This document shows, in pieces, positions 28,425 to 36,713 of a DNA stretch of 64,000 bases. The stretch's first letter is position 1; each line of letters starts with the position of its first letter. Made by a program: the position numbers and the translations under genes. Under the pieces are notes generated by a model that was not told the origin of the DNA, made no database searches, and saw only the letters and a program-made list of their open reading frames with translations. The stretch is from Bacillota bacterium (GTDB lineage: Bacteria > Bacillota > Clostridia > Christensenellales > Aristaeellaceae), in contig JAFADG010000026.1 in the NCBI GenBank assembly GCA_023425025.1, positions 62,001 to 126,000 of the forward strand, read 5' to 3'.

Positions 28425-29093
28425 TTATTTTTTCGCCCCCAGCAAATCGGAAAGCTCCTGAATGTGGGTCACATCAGTAATGGCCATGACCTTGTCGTTG
28501 GCGTTTAGTACCGTGCCGCCCCTGGGAAGGGTGAGCTTGGAATCGTGGATCACCGCCACCAGCACGCAATCCGCCGGCATCTTCAAATCGCGAAGGGGCT
28601 TGCCGATCGCCTGGGAGGCGGGATCGACGATCTTTTCCACCAACGAAAACTGGCCGCGGTTGAGTTCCAGCAGCAGCATCATGTCGCCCATGGACAGCTC
28701 TTCGGCCACCAGGTGCGCGATCATGTCCGCTTGATTCAGCCCCACATCCACGCCCATTTCCTGGGTGAAGAGCCAGGCGTTCTTGGGGTTGTTGACCCTT
28801 GCCACCACCCTTGGCACGCCGTATTCCAGCCGGGCCAGGGTCGATACCACCAGGTTCGTTTCATCGGCGCCGGTGACGGCAGCCAGCACATCCGCCTTTT
28901 GAATATTCACCGATTCCAGCACTTTGGGGTCCGTGCCGCTGCCGATGGTGATCAAATGCTCCGGCAAATCCCGTACAAGCGCCGGCAGCCGGGCGGCCCG
29001 CTCCTCAATGATCCTGACCTGATGCCCGCGGGAAAGGAGAAGACTGGCCAGATAAGCGCCGGCCTGCCCGCCGCCTACAATAATCACGTACAT
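28425..29093 (-). CDS. TrkA-type RCK potassium regulatory protein
   Basis: About 222 residues: an N-terminal TrkA-N Rossmann domain (MYVIIVGGGQAGAYLASLLL, acidic residue in IIEERAARL) binding NAD(H) or ATP, then a TrkA-C domain (KPLRDLKMPADCVLVAVIHDSKLTLPRGGTVL reading across 28490-28590). Such proteins gate Ktr/Trk potassium channels from the cytoplasmic side. It follows a second TrkA by 4 bp. No KtrB/TrkH membrane subunit is next to them, which is unusual. Confidence 0.88.
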   Translation of the reverse strand: MYVIIVGGGQAGAYLASLLLSRGHQVRIIEERAARLPALVRDLPEHLITIGSGTDPKVLESVNIQKADVLAAVTGADETNLVVSTLARLEYGVPRVVARVNNPKNAWLFTQEMGVDVGLNQADMIAHLVAEELSMGDMMLLLELNRGQFSLVEKIVDPASQAIGKPLRDLKMPADCVLVAVIHDSKLTLPRGGTVLNANDKVMAITDVTHIQELSDLLGAKK

Positions 29094-29097
29094 GGTT

Positions 29098-29763
29098 TTA
29101 CATCCCCTTTCCGTCATCAAAGCCCAGCATCCGTTTGAACCGGCCGCTGGATGTGGTGGTGACCGCCAGATAGATCATGTCGTCCTTTTCAAAGGTTGTG
29201 CCCATGGTCGGCAAAAAGGTCCTGTTGCTGCGGGTGATGGAAATCACGTGGAACTCCCCCAGCACCGTCATATCATTCACCTTGCGGCCCACCATCAGCG
29301 CTGGAACCTCGATCTGCACAAGGTTCACTTCCCCATCGCCCAGGGTATACACGGTGTTAAAAGGCGTGTAGCAAAGCAGCTCCACCGCCCGCTGGATACC
29401 TAAGTTGGTGGAAGATATGGTCTGCACGCCCAGCCGGCGGTAAATATCCGCCTTGCCGGGATCATACAGCCTGGCCACCACGCTGGGCACGCGAAACTTG
29501 AGCTTGGCCATTCGGGCGATGACGGCGTTGGCCTCATCGCTGGCGGTGAAGGCGGCCAGGGCGTCCGCCCGCTCAATGCCGGCCCTTGTCAGCACTTCCC
29601 TGTCAAAACCGATTCCCTCCACCTTTTCGCCCCGAAAGGCCTGGCCCAGCCGCCCAAAGGCGGCGGCGTCGGAATCAATAACGGTGACAGCGTGACCGCC
29701 GCGGTTCAATGTTTCAGCCAGGCCTGATCCAATGCGGCCGCAGCCGACGATAATGATTTTCAT
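29098..29763 (-). CDS. TrkA-type RCK potassium regulatory protein, second copy
   Basis: About 221 residues with MKIIIVGCGRIGSGLAETL at the N-terminus and VTVIDSD closing the Rossmann dinucleotide site, then a C-terminal RCK domain. It is only distantly similar to its neighbour, so the pair could form a hetero-oligomeric ring. GGGAGG precedes ATG 29763. It lies 21 bp downstream of the P-type ATPase, suggesting one cation-homeostasis operon. Confidence 0.88.
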   Translation of the reverse strand: MKIIIVGCGRIGSGLAETLNRGGHAVTVIDSDAAAFGRLGQAFRGEKVEGIGFDREVLTRAGIERADALAAFTASDEANAVIARMAKLKFRVPSVVARLYDPGKADIYRRLGVQTISSTNLGIQRAVELLCYTPFNTVYTLGDGEVNLVQIEVPALMVGRKVNDMTVLGEFHVISITRSNRTFLPTMGTTFEKDDMIYLAVTTTSSGRFKRMLGFDDGKGM

Positions 29764-29784
29764 GTTGCGTCCTCCCATTTATGT

Positions 29785-32601
29785 TTACGCGATCTTTACA
29801 TGGCGCTTTGCGCGCCCGCGAAGGATAGCCTTACGGATTTCATCGGCCACAAGCACCGCAGGCGTCCACAGCACGCAGAATCCCCACTGGGAAAGGCTTA
29901 GGGGCGCGGTGTTGAAAATGCCGTGCAGGAAGGGGGTGTAGCTAAGCAAACACAAGAGGGCCAGCTCCACCGCAATGCCGACCAGGATCAGCCGGTTGGA
30001 AAAGAATCCAATCCTTATAATGGAGGCGCGGTCCGTGCGGCGCGCGAACACAGCCCCGATCTGCGTAAACACGATGGCGGCCAGGGTCATGGTGGTTGCC
30101 GTCTGATAGCCGATGCCCTCGCCTATAAGAGGAAGCCCCGTCCAGCCGGTTTGCCAATAATAGAAGAAGAACGCTGCCATTGCTGCCAATGATTCTATCA
30201 TACCATATCCCAACAGCGCGCGCATCATGAATCCCCGGTTGACCAGCGGCTCCTTTTGCGAGCGGGGCGGCAGCTCCATAATGCCTTCCTCCGGCTGCTC
30301 CACGCCCAACGCGATAGCGGGCATCATGTCCGTGCCAAGGTCAATGGCCAGCACCTGCATGATGGTTAGCGGCAGGGGGATCAATCCCCTGGAGAACAGG
30401 TAAAACACAACGGGAACAGCCTCTGGCATGTTGCTGGTGAAAATGTACATGGCGAATTTGCGGATGTTGTTGTATACGGCGCGGCCTTCCTCCACAGCGT
30501 TGACGATGGAGGCAAAATTGTCATCCGTCAAAATCATGTCCGCCGCTTCCTTGGCCACGTCGGTTCCGCTGATGCCCATGGCCACGCCGATGTCAGCCTT
30601 CTTGAGCGCCGGCGCGTCGTTGACGCCGTCGCCCGTAACCGCCACCACCTCGCCCATTTCCTGCAAGGCGCTGACCACCTGCAGCTTTTGCTCGGGGGCG
30701 ACGCGTGCAAAGATCACTTCTCCCCTTAATGCTTCCTTCAGGGTGTCCGTGCCCAGCGTTTCCAGCTCGACGCCGGTGATGATGCGGGGATGCTCACCCT
30801 TGACGATGCCGATGCGGCGGGCAATGCTCTCGGCCGTCAGGCCGTAGTCGCCTGTGATCATAATGATGCGAATGCCGGCATGGTGGCACTTTTCCACAGC
30901 CCTGCTGACTTCTTCCCTGGGCGGGTCGACCATGGCCACCAAGCCCAGAAAGGTAAGGTCCTTTTCTATCAGTTCAGGAGTGTAGGCGCTGAGTGCCGCG
31001 GGCAGGTCGGATTCTTTTTTCAGCCGCCGCACCGCAATGGCCAGCACCCGCAAGCCGCTGCGGGCATATTGATCGTTGGCAGCCATGATTTTTGCGCGCA
31101 GTGCCTCGTCCATGGGCTTTTCCTGCCCGTTTTGCATGGCGCCTGTGCAAAGGTCGATCACCTCTTTGGGCGCGCCTTTTACATAAGCGATTCGGTCACT
31201 TGCCCCTTCAATGGGGTGAATGGTGGACATGCGCTTGCGCTTGGAGTCAAAGGGCAGCTCCCGAAGCCTGGGAATGCGGCGGCCTTCCTCCTCCAGGCTG
31301 ATGCCTCCCTTTTGCGCCAGCACCAACAGCGCCGCCTCGGTGGGGTCGCCCAGCACGGTATAGCGGCCGCCCTCGTTTTCCGGGGGCAAAAGCCTTGCGT
31401 TGCAGCACAGGCCGGCGGCGGTGAGCAATTGACGAAGCGCGGGCTGATCCTTGGATACTTCCTGGCTGCCGGCCATGATCTTGCCGACGGCGGCATAGCC
31501 GATGCCGGTCACATCCATGGAGCGGCCGTCCATCCACAGATTGCTGACGGTCATTTCGTTCTGGGTCAGGGTGCCTGTTTTGTCGGTGCAGATCACCGTG
31601 GTGCAGCCCAGGGTTTCCACGGCGGACAGGCGCTTGATCAGCGCGTTGCGCTTGGCCATGCGCTGCACGCCCATGGCCAGGGAAAGAGTGACCGTGGGCA
31701 GCAAACCCTCCGGCACGAAGGCCACGATCATGCCCATGGCAAAGATGAAGGCCACATACAGCTCGGTATGGACAAACAGAATCGACGCCACAAAGAAAAG
31801 CACGCCAATGGAAATGGCCACCACTGATACAAACTTGGTCAGCCGGTCCAGTTCTTTTTGCAGGGGGCTTTTTTCTTCCTTCAGCGTTTGGGTGAGGCCG
31901 GCGATCTTGCCAAACTCCGTGCTCATGCCGGTGGCGTACACAACCGCCTTGCCAGTGCCGGCGGCCACGCTGGTGCCGGCGAAGATCATGTTGGGCTTTT
32001 CGGCCTGCGACAGGTCGGTGCGCATCACTTCATCCCTGGCCTTGCGCACGGGGTGGGATTCGCCCGTCAGCGTGGACTGGTTCACCTGCAGGTCGCTGTC
32101 CTCCACCAGGCGTCCATCGGCGGAAATGCGGTCGCCCTCCGACAAAAGCAGTATGTCGCCGGGGACCAGGTCCTCCGCCAGCACCCGCTGCTCCTGCCCG
32201 TCCCGAAGCACCCGGGCGTAGGAGGGCAGCATTTTCTTTAGCGCCTCCGTAGCCTTGCCGGCGCGGAACTCCTGCCAGAAGCTGAACAGGCCGTTGATGA
32301 TGTTGACCAGGATGATGGCGATGCCCAGCTCCGGCATTTTCGCCACAAAGCCCACAATGCCGCCCACCCACAAAAGAATCGCCATCATATGGGTAAAATT
32401 CGATAAGAACTTGATGATAACCGGCGTGCCCTTTTTTTCCTGCAATACGTTTTTTCCATATTTTTCAAGACGCGCTTGGGCTTCCTGTACAGTTAAGCCC
32501 TGCTCGCGGGTTTCCAAAACAGAATACACCTCAATCACCGGAAACTTATGCAGCTCTCTTCCGGTTTGTATAGGATCAGTCTGTTTATTCCGATTGTCCA
32601 T
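29785..32601 (-). CDS. P2-type cation-transporting ATPase, Na+/K+-ATPase-like motifs
   Basis: 938 residues with the P-type order: N-terminal cation ATPase domain, actuator loop TLTGES, phosphorylation site CTDKTGTLTQNEMTV, hinge TGDGVNDAPALKKADIGVAMG, and about ten helices. M4 reads VPEGLLPTVTLSL, M5 TSNMPEAVPVV, and M6 AIDLGTDMMPAIALG; the last resembles the LCIDLGTDMVPAISL of Na+/K+-ATPases more than bacterial Ca2+ pumps. The transported ion is therefore uncertain (Na+, K+ or Ca2+). No strong ribosome binding site is seen within 12 nt of the ATG. A candidate promoter lies ~490 nt upstream. Confidence 0.88.
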   Translation of the reverse strand: MDNRNKQTDPIQTGRELHKFPVIEVYSVLETREQGLTVQEAQARLEKYGKNVLQEKKGTPVIIKFLSNFTHMMAILLWVGGIVGFVAKMPELGIAIILVNIINGLFSFWQEFRAGKATEALKKMLPSYARVLRDGQEQRVLAEDLVPGDILLLSEGDRISADGRLVEDSDLQVNQSTLTGESHPVRKARDEVMRTDLSQAEKPNMIFAGTSVAAGTGKAVVYATGMSTEFGKIAGLTQTLKEEKSPLQKELDRLTKFVSVVAISIGVLFFVASILFVHTELYVAFIFAMGMIVAFVPEGLLPTVTLSLAMGVQRMAKRNALIKRLSAVETLGCTTVICTDKTGTLTQNEMTVSNLWMDGRSMDVTGIGYAAVGKIMAGSQEVSKDQPALRQLLTAAGLCCNARLLPPENEGGRYTVLGDPTEAALLVLAQKGGISLEEEGRRIPRLRELPFDSKRKRMSTIHPIEGASDRIAYVKGAPKEVIDLCTGAMQNGQEKPMDEALRAKIMAANDQYARSGLRVLAIAVRRLKKESDLPAALSAYTPELIEKDLTFLGLVAMVDPPREEVSRAVEKCHHAGIRIIMITGDYGLTAESIARRIGIVKGEHPRIITGVELETLGTDTLKEALRGEVIFARVAPEQKLQVVSALQEMGEVVAVTGDGVNDAPALKKADIGVAMGISGTDVAKEAADMILTDDNFASIVNAVEEGRAVYNNIRKFAMYIFTSNMPEAVPVVFYLFSRGLIPLPLTIMQVLAIDLGTDMMPAIALGVEQPEEGIMELPPRSQKEPLVNRGFMMRALLGYGMIESLAAMAAFFFYYWQTGWTGLPLIGEGIGYQTATTMTLAAIVFTQIGAVFARRTDRASIIRIGFFSNRLILVGIAVELALLCLLSYTPFLHGIFNTAPLSLSQWGFCVLWTPAVLVADEIRKAILRGRAKRHVKIA

Positions 32602-33091
32602 GGAGTGTGTTTTTCACTCGCTTCCTCTTTATTTTTTCCACACATGATCTACTTTGTTTTTTCCGAAGAATCACTGGCCCTGGCAGATAATTTCAGGTTG
32701 AAAAGCCGCAGCCTCGTTCAATGCTTTTGCCGTTTGTTTGGCGCGCGGCCTTCGCAGCTTCCTAAAAAGTGTGCGTTTAAATACCGCCTCCCATACATGA
32801 TCCTTTCTGATTGCCGGAGCACCGGTTTTTCTTTTCCGACGATGAACATTATATATTCTTTCTGGATAAAGGGAGCGTAAAGAAACAGGACGGCGGTATA
32901 AAGGAGTTATAAAGAAATCAAAGGGAGCGGAAAGTAGTAAAATGCGGATATCGGCGGGATATGTCTAATAATTTGCATCAACGCACTATTCAATCACCCA
33001 TATAATAAGGCGCAGCATTTTGCCACGCCTTACATTAAAGCAGTTTATACACTTTCGACTACGTTCCGATTTGTTTTATTCTTGCAGAACT
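32602..33091 (-). other. Long untranslated leader candidate of the P-type ATPase gene
   Basis: Between the ATPase start and a minus-strand promoter (33092-33120) I find no convincing gene. The stretch carries a direct repeat, AAAGGGAGCG(T/G)AAAG at 32868-32882 and 32920-32934, a 7-bp hairpin TAAGGCG/CGCCTTA near 33006-33032, and a TATAAT-like box on the minus strand near 32850 that could be a nearer promoter. I do not recognise a known riboswitch. Confidence 0.45.
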
Positions 33092-33142
33092 ATTGTAGCA
33101 TAAAAATCCACTCTTGTCTACTATCGTAGACATTTTTATGTA
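33092..33142. promoter_or_regulatory. Divergent overlapping promoters around a palindromic operator
   Basis: The palindrome TGTCTAC-TATC-GTAGACA occupies 33115-33132. On the minus strand TAGACA (33115-33120) is 17 bp from an extended -10, TGCTACAAT (33092-33100). On the plus strand TTGTCT (33114-33119) is 17 bp from TATGTA (33137-33142). One bound repressor would cover both -35 regions, so the XRE protein encoded at 33181 is a good candidate regulator of itself and of the ATPase direction. Confidence 0.65.
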
Positions 33143-33180
33143 ATTCCGCTCCTACACTATCCATCGAGAGGTGTAAGGGC

Positions 33181-33411
33181 GTGAAATACGATGCATCAGC
33201 TATCGGAAGGGTCATTCGGCAGCTTAGGACAAACAAGGGCATGTCCCAGGAAGTTTTAAGCGGCTTTGCAAACATTGCAAGAAGCCATCTGGCCATGATA
33301 GAGGCCGGCAGCAAAGCGGCAAACGTAGAAACGCTGTGGAAGATAGCGCAAGCGCTTGAAATGCCATTAAGCGAACTGATCCATATGGCTGAACAAAGCA
33401 GTCAAGAATAA
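33181..33411 (+). CDS. Small XRE-family helix-turn-helix regulator
   Basis: 76 residues, almost entirely an HTH_XRE domain: IGRVIRQLRTNKGMSQEVLSG...ARSHLAMIEAGSKAANVETLWKIAQALEMPLSEL. It starts with GTG behind GAGAGGTGTAAGGG. It has no sensing domain. It is divergent from the P-type ATPase and sits next to a palindromic operator, suggesting autoregulation. Related small XRE proteins often act as repressors. Confidence 0.85.
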   Translation: MKYDASAIGRVIRQLRTNKGMSQEVLSGFANIARSHLAMIEAGSKAANVETLWKIAQALEMPLSELIHMAEQSSQE

Positions 33412-33544
33412 AGCAAAAGCAGCTATAGCCTTTCCTTTTCCACATACTTTGCCCGATTTTTGCGAAACCGCTTACCCTGCCAGCGTTACCACGCTTTGAG
33501 TATACGCTATTTCCCCTTTCCCATCGCTCCATTATTCCATACAG

Positions 33545-33592
33545 AGAGGCTGCCTCGCTGCGTTTCCACCGCTTTGAGGCAGCCTCTTATAT
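33545..33592 (+). terminator. Terminator downstream of the first XRE gene
   Basis: Perfect 12-bp stem AGAGGCTGCCTC (33545-33556) with GAGGCAGCCTCT (33576-33587), followed by TATATT. The remainder of the gap 33412-33777 shows no gene. Confidence 0.7.
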
Positions 33593-33777
33593 TAAATCTG
33601 TATCAGGCGCTCGTTTGTCGTGCCTTCAGTGAGTGAAAAGCGGTATTTTCTTGAGCCATCCAATGCCCGCTATTTTTATTGGAAGCTTTATCTATTCCGT
33701 CCGAATATGCCCATCATACCCAATATATTGAGCATATTCAAGATATTAAGTAGGATAAAATTACATTGGTGATGCGC

Positions 33778-33981
33778 ATGATTTCGTATGAACCCTTTTT
33801 CGCCACATTACTTAAAAAGGGCATAACAGAATACCAACTGATATTCAAACAAGGTTTATCGGCAAATACAATACACCGCATGAAACATGGCGAGGCAATC
33901 AGCACAAAGACCTTGGATGTGCTTTGCTTTATTCTCGAATGCGAAATAAGCGATGTTATCAGATACGAGAAAAAGAAGTGA
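33778..33981 (+). CDS. Small XRE-family regulator (Cro/C1-type), second
   Basis: About 67 residues: MISYEPFFATLLKKGITEYQL, then an HTH with LSANTIHRMKHGEAISTKTLDVLCFILECEISDVIRY, the short Cro/C1 form common in mobile elements and conjugative transposons. The ATG at 33778 gives the usual family start, though an upstream GTG/ATG (33766, 33772) is possible. A promoter TTGAGC (33728-33733), 17 bp, TAGGAT (33751-33756) lies just upstream. Confidence 0.8.
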   Translation: MISYEPFFATLLKKGITEYQLIFKQGLSANTIHRMKHGEAISTKTLDVLCFILECEISDVIRYEKKK

Positions 33982-34160
33982 TTACTTTTTATTGCGAACA
34001 TAAACCCAAGGGTCGGAAACAGACGAGTGTTGCACGGTTAAGCCTCCTCTTGGCAGGGAAGCCTCTGTATACACTCCCATCGCTCCTATCTTGTGCTTCT
34101 CCTTTCCCATCATTATCCCTCTCTACCGCATTATACACTATATATGGCGTAAACATTAAT

Positions 34161-34185
34161 ACACCACTTATGGTGTGGCTATACT
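34161..34185 (+). promoter_or_regulatory. Operator palindrome and -10 box for the third XRE gene
   Basis: ACACCA-CTTA-TGGTGT at 34161-34176 is a perfect 6-bp-arm palindrome immediately upstream of TATACT (34180-34185), placing it in the promoter spacer, as expected for an autorepressor site. Confidence 0.55.
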
Positions 34186-34206
34186 TTTACATAAGGTGGT
34201 TTGCTT

Positions 34207-34425
34207 ATGAAAGAGTATTGGGAAGTTCTAAAAGAGTTGCGGGAAGATAGAGACATGAACCAAGCGGAAATTGCCGCCATCCTAAAAACCACGCAGCAGG
34301 TATATTCCAGATATGAAAATGGGATCAACGAAATGCCAATCCGTCATTTACGGACGCTTTGCCAATTTTACCATGTGAGTTCAGACTATGTACTGGGCAT
34401 AAATAAACAGAAGGAAATAAAGTAA
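34207..34425 (+). CDS. Small XRE-family regulator, third
   Basis: 72 residues, HTH_3 domain: ELREDRDMNQAEIAAILKTTQQVYSRYENGINEMPIRHLRTLCQFYHVSSDYVLGI. AAGGTGG is 7 nt before the ATG at 34207; an ATG two codons upstream is poorly placed. Solitary regulator with no adjacent partner gene. Together with the two preceding XRE genes it forms a run of three unrelated regulators just outside the prophage border. Confidence 0.85.
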   Translation: MKEYWEVLKELREDRDMNQAEIAAILKTTQQVYSRYENGINEMPIRHLRTLCQFYHVSSDYVLGINKQKEIK

Positions 34426-34769
34426 CTCGATTGGTCCATACATGTACAATTCAGCGCATATCATGTGGCCGGTGAGGTCAGCCTTGTTGCTGCAGCCTCA
34501 CTCTCTGTCATGCCATCTTGCGATTCGGTTAATACTATCCTTGAGAATCACATGCAATAAGTCGAGGTATCTGAAAAGGGAATACCATTCATATTGTGGA
34601 GCACACTGCCCGGCATCCGCCAACACATATCAAAGGACAACAGGTAAAAATTGATCAAGGTCTCGTTTGCTGCATACAAAAGGCGCCCTGGCTGGCGCCA
34701 TAGAGATTTGCCAGGGCGCTAATGGGTAGCGATGGAATTGCCGTTATGCCGCAGCCTTATTGAACAATT
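34426..34769. other. Gene-free stretch containing a minus-strand terminator
   Basis: Only a hairpin is seen: GGCGCCCTGGC (34682-34692) with GCCAGGGCGCT (34711-34721). Read on the minus strand it is followed by TTTTGT, so it would terminate transcription of the small gene at 34770-34895. Confidence 0.6.
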
Positions 34770-34895
34770 TCATGATGGCGGGTCGTCCTCCCACTCGTCC
34801 TTCTCTCCTGGTTTCTTGTCGTTTTTAGAGAAGAACTTCTCCTTCAAGTATTGTTTCAGTGAATAAATTGGCCACATGCCATTCCAGTAATCCAT
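34770..34895 (-). CDS. Small hypothetical protein (41 residues)
   Basis: ATG at 34895 behind GGGGGGTGATTTA, product begins MDYWNGMWPIYSLKQYLKEK and ends in a charged KDEWEDDPPS tail; TGA at 34770-34772. The strong ribosome binding site, aromatic N-terminus and following terminator support a real gene. It lies just outside the prophage, downstream of where gap ended before integration. Function unknown; I do not recognise the family. Confidence 0.6.
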   Translation of the reverse strand: MDYWNGMWPIYSLKQYLKEKFFSKNDKKPGEKDEWEDDPPS

Positions 34896-35059
34896 TAAAT
34901 CACCCCCCGCATCAGTGTTCCCAATGGAGGAGGGCCGCATGATTCCAGTTCAAGACATCGGCTTTATCCCGAATGACAGAATAACCAATTCTGTTCATAC
35001 GCCGGCTCGCGATACCATTCTCTTTAGCGCCTGGCCACAAGCTTTCCATACAGTGCATG

Positions 35060-35105
35060 CATAAAAACACCCTTCCTTTTCCTGCAAAGCAAGAATCGGA
35101 AGGGT
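35060..35105 (-). terminator. Original terminator of gap, now separated from it by the prophage
   Basis: On the minus strand ACCCTTCC (35098-35105) and GGAAGGGT (35069-35076) form a hairpin followed by GTTTTTATG. It begins about 30 nt past the displaced copy of the gap stop codon at 35136, the distance expected for the gap terminator before integration. Confidence 0.75.
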
Positions 35106-35135
35106 AAAAATCAAACCCATGATTTTACGCAAAAC

Positions 35136-35205
35136 TTACTTCGCGTCCACCGTCGCCATATGGTTGATGAGGTCAACAACCTTGTTGCTGTAGCCCCACT
35201 CGTTG
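35136..35205. repeat. Prophage attachment site, left copy (duplicate of gap 3' end)
   Basis: 70 bp identical to 52241-52310 except for A/G at 35160 versus 52265. It encodes the last 22 residues and stop of GAPDH on the minus strand, then diverges. This is the direct repeat expected of site-specific integration into the end of gap. Confidence 0.9.
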
Positions 35206-35270
35206 GGAACCAATTCCCATGACTTGCAACGCCGAAAACCTTTGTAAATCCTAGTTTTTCCCCTTTACGC

Positions 35271-35314
35271 TGTTACGTATTTTATCTTTATTGGTAGGTA
35301 TCATTGTCGTAACA
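35271..35314. promoter_or_regulatory. Candidate integrase arm-type sites, left end
   Basis: TGTTACG at 35271-35277 and CGTAACA at 35308-35314 form an inverted pair 37 bp apart. The right end has the same pair 36 bp apart (52111-52117, 52147-52153), and ATC(A/G)TTGTCGTAACA is shared. Matching pairs at both ends suggest integrase or directionality-factor binding. Confidence 0.65.
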
Positions 35315-35426
35315 AACGTGTACATTTTCCGTACCACCAGAGTATAATTCAAGAGGTTTTTATTGTCAATAAATCAAAAAATAAAGGGTTAGCAGTACCC
35401 TAAAGCACCACTAACCCTAATTCTGT

Positions 35427-35648
35427 TTAACCCTTCAATCCATCAATTTCAGACGCAAGCCGTTCAAGAGCGCTAGAAATAGCCTCAAGTCTGCTTCCGT
35501 ATGTTTCAAGCATCCCCATAAGTTTTTCTTCCCTAGTCTTGTTTTCGTCCTGAATCCTAGTTACAAATTTCCAGATAAAAAACCCCAAACCTACCACACA
35601 AGCGATAGGAAAACCCTATGTCTGAATAACCGTTATAAGTGCTTCCAT
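35427..35648 (-). CDS. Holin-like membrane protein (BhlA/UviB-like) with an in-frame TAG
   Basis: 73 codons with one TAG at 35616-35618 (codon 11). The product MEALITVIQT-X-GFPIACVVGLGFF IWKF... has one membrane helix, then a coiled coil with KTREEKLMGMLETYGSRLEAI, the pattern of small holins. Relatives, as I recall, carry a hydrophobic residue at X. AGGAGATG precedes the ATG. It is the last gene before the border; no endolysin accompanies it. Confidence 0.78.
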
Positions 35649-35688
35649 CTATATCATCTCCTGTTAAAAATGAGTCCCATATTATCTA

Positions 35689-35829
35689 TTAGCCTGCCGT
35701 ATTCAAACTTTCATCAGTACCTGCAATCATTTGCGCTTGCTCCAGCGTTATGTACTTTGGTACATACAAAAACACTTTTTCACGGCTTATCCTGCCCTAT
35801 AGACACATGTTCCGTATAAACTCAAACAT
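35689..35829 (-). CDS. XkdX family protein with an in-frame TAG
   Basis: 46 codons: MFEFIRNMCL-X-GRISREKVFLYVPKYITLEQAQ, with TAG at 35797-35799 (codon 11). This is the usual short XkdX protein placed between the tail fibre and lysis genes in Gram-positive siphoviruses. It starts in an ATGA-type overlap with the upstream gene. It stops at TAA (35689-35691), directly followed by a TAG. Confidence 0.8.
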
Positions 35830-36182
35830 CACATTACCCCCATGTCCATGAATGCCAGTAACGCCGCTTCAGCCGCCGCAACTCGTTCTTCAAGCGAAGG
35901 AACAATAGGAATAACAGACATTTCTTCCGCTATATCCTGTTCCGTTTTCTGATAAACTTCACCATCAATCCACCGATAACGGTAAATACCTTCGTCGGTA
36001 CAAATACCACCATCTAAATAATTCCCCTGTGCAAGCGCATACTTATCGCCATTACCTTCGTCAATTTCAATCCAGCCTGTTACGTCAGATAGAAACCTAC
36101 TACTATTGATATCAATAATATTCGAATTTTCATCAGTCTTGATATACACTTTGAATGTAGGGAAAACAGTAAACAATTCCAT
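35829..36182 (-). CDS. Phage tail-fibre-adjacent protein
   Basis: 117 residues. Contains VTGWIEIDEGNGDKYALAQGNYL and GIYRYRWIDGEVYQ, then a C-terminal coiled coil (PSLEERVAAAEAALLAFM), a layout I recognise from genes between tail fibre and XkdX in gut Firmicutes phages. No internal TAG. Start MELFTVF at 36182 behind GAGAGGTGAC. Precise role unknown. Confidence 0.75.
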   Translation of the reverse strand: MELFTVFPTFKVYIKTDENSNIIDINSSRFLSDVTGWIEIDEGNGDKYALAQGNYLDGGICTDEGIYRYRWIDGEVYQKTEQDIAEEMSVIPIVPSLEERVAAAEAALLAFMDMGVM

Positions 36183-36193
36183 ATTGTCACCTC

Positions 36194-36603
36194 TCAATAT
36201 ATTTCCGCATCAAATGCGCTGGTAGTGGTAAATTGCAACGTTGCATCAGAAAGCCCATGCGAGATTTTAGTTCCCCTAATCATAAGACACCCAGGCATTA
36301 CATAAGCAACACCCAATATGAACCCGCCCTGCGCAACACCATCAAAGGTGTTAATTCCATACGTACCCAGTATTGCTGGTGCTGTTCGCATAGTGGATGT
36401 AGTAGGTATCATGAAGTCAAATATCGATTCTGTTTTTCTTGCTGCCCGGACCTGTCCGTTTGTATTATAACGCAGGTAATACCGCTGACACATCGCTAAT
36501 TCTTCGACATATGGACGTGGAGAATAAGGTGTAGCCACTTTACCAACCTCAAGTTTTACCCATTTGACAGCCACGTTGCTTCCAGCCGTGGCATGCATCA
36601 AGC
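36194..36603 (-). pseudogene. C-terminal remnant of a phage tail fibre/structural protein
   Basis: The frame encodes GSNVAVKWVKLEVGKVATPYSPRP and ELAMCQRYYLRYN, the hallmark end of large phage tail proteins, but lacks any N-terminal part. An in-frame TGA precedes it and no ribosome binding site is seen. The upstream sequence belongs to the tail chaperone in another frame, so the missing part was removed by a deletion ending near 36600. Confidence 0.8.
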
Positions 36604-36713
36604 ACCTGATTATAATTCAAGCCACTATACGTAATAACACGATGGATAGAAGGCATAACTTCAATCCCTTCTTCCTGGCCTTCATTATCAGGCAAAGAAG
36701 GGATTCTTAAAAA
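36600..36713 (-). other. -1 frameshift extension of the tail assembly chaperone, cut by a deletion
   Basis: Slipping back one base at GAT TTT TAA (36707-36715) gives LRIPSLPDNEGQEEG and then VMPSIHRVITYSGLNYNQVL, a sensible continuation without its own start. The frame then meets tail-fibre sequence near 36600. Programmed -1 frameshifting is known for gpG/gpGT-type tail chaperones. Confidence 0.6.

Noticed and set aside
32602..33091. A known riboswitch (c-di-AMP ydaO, Mg2+ M-box, yybP-ykoY) before the cation ATPase
   Set aside because: I could not find the conserved motifs of these classes by eye, so I report only an unexplained leader.
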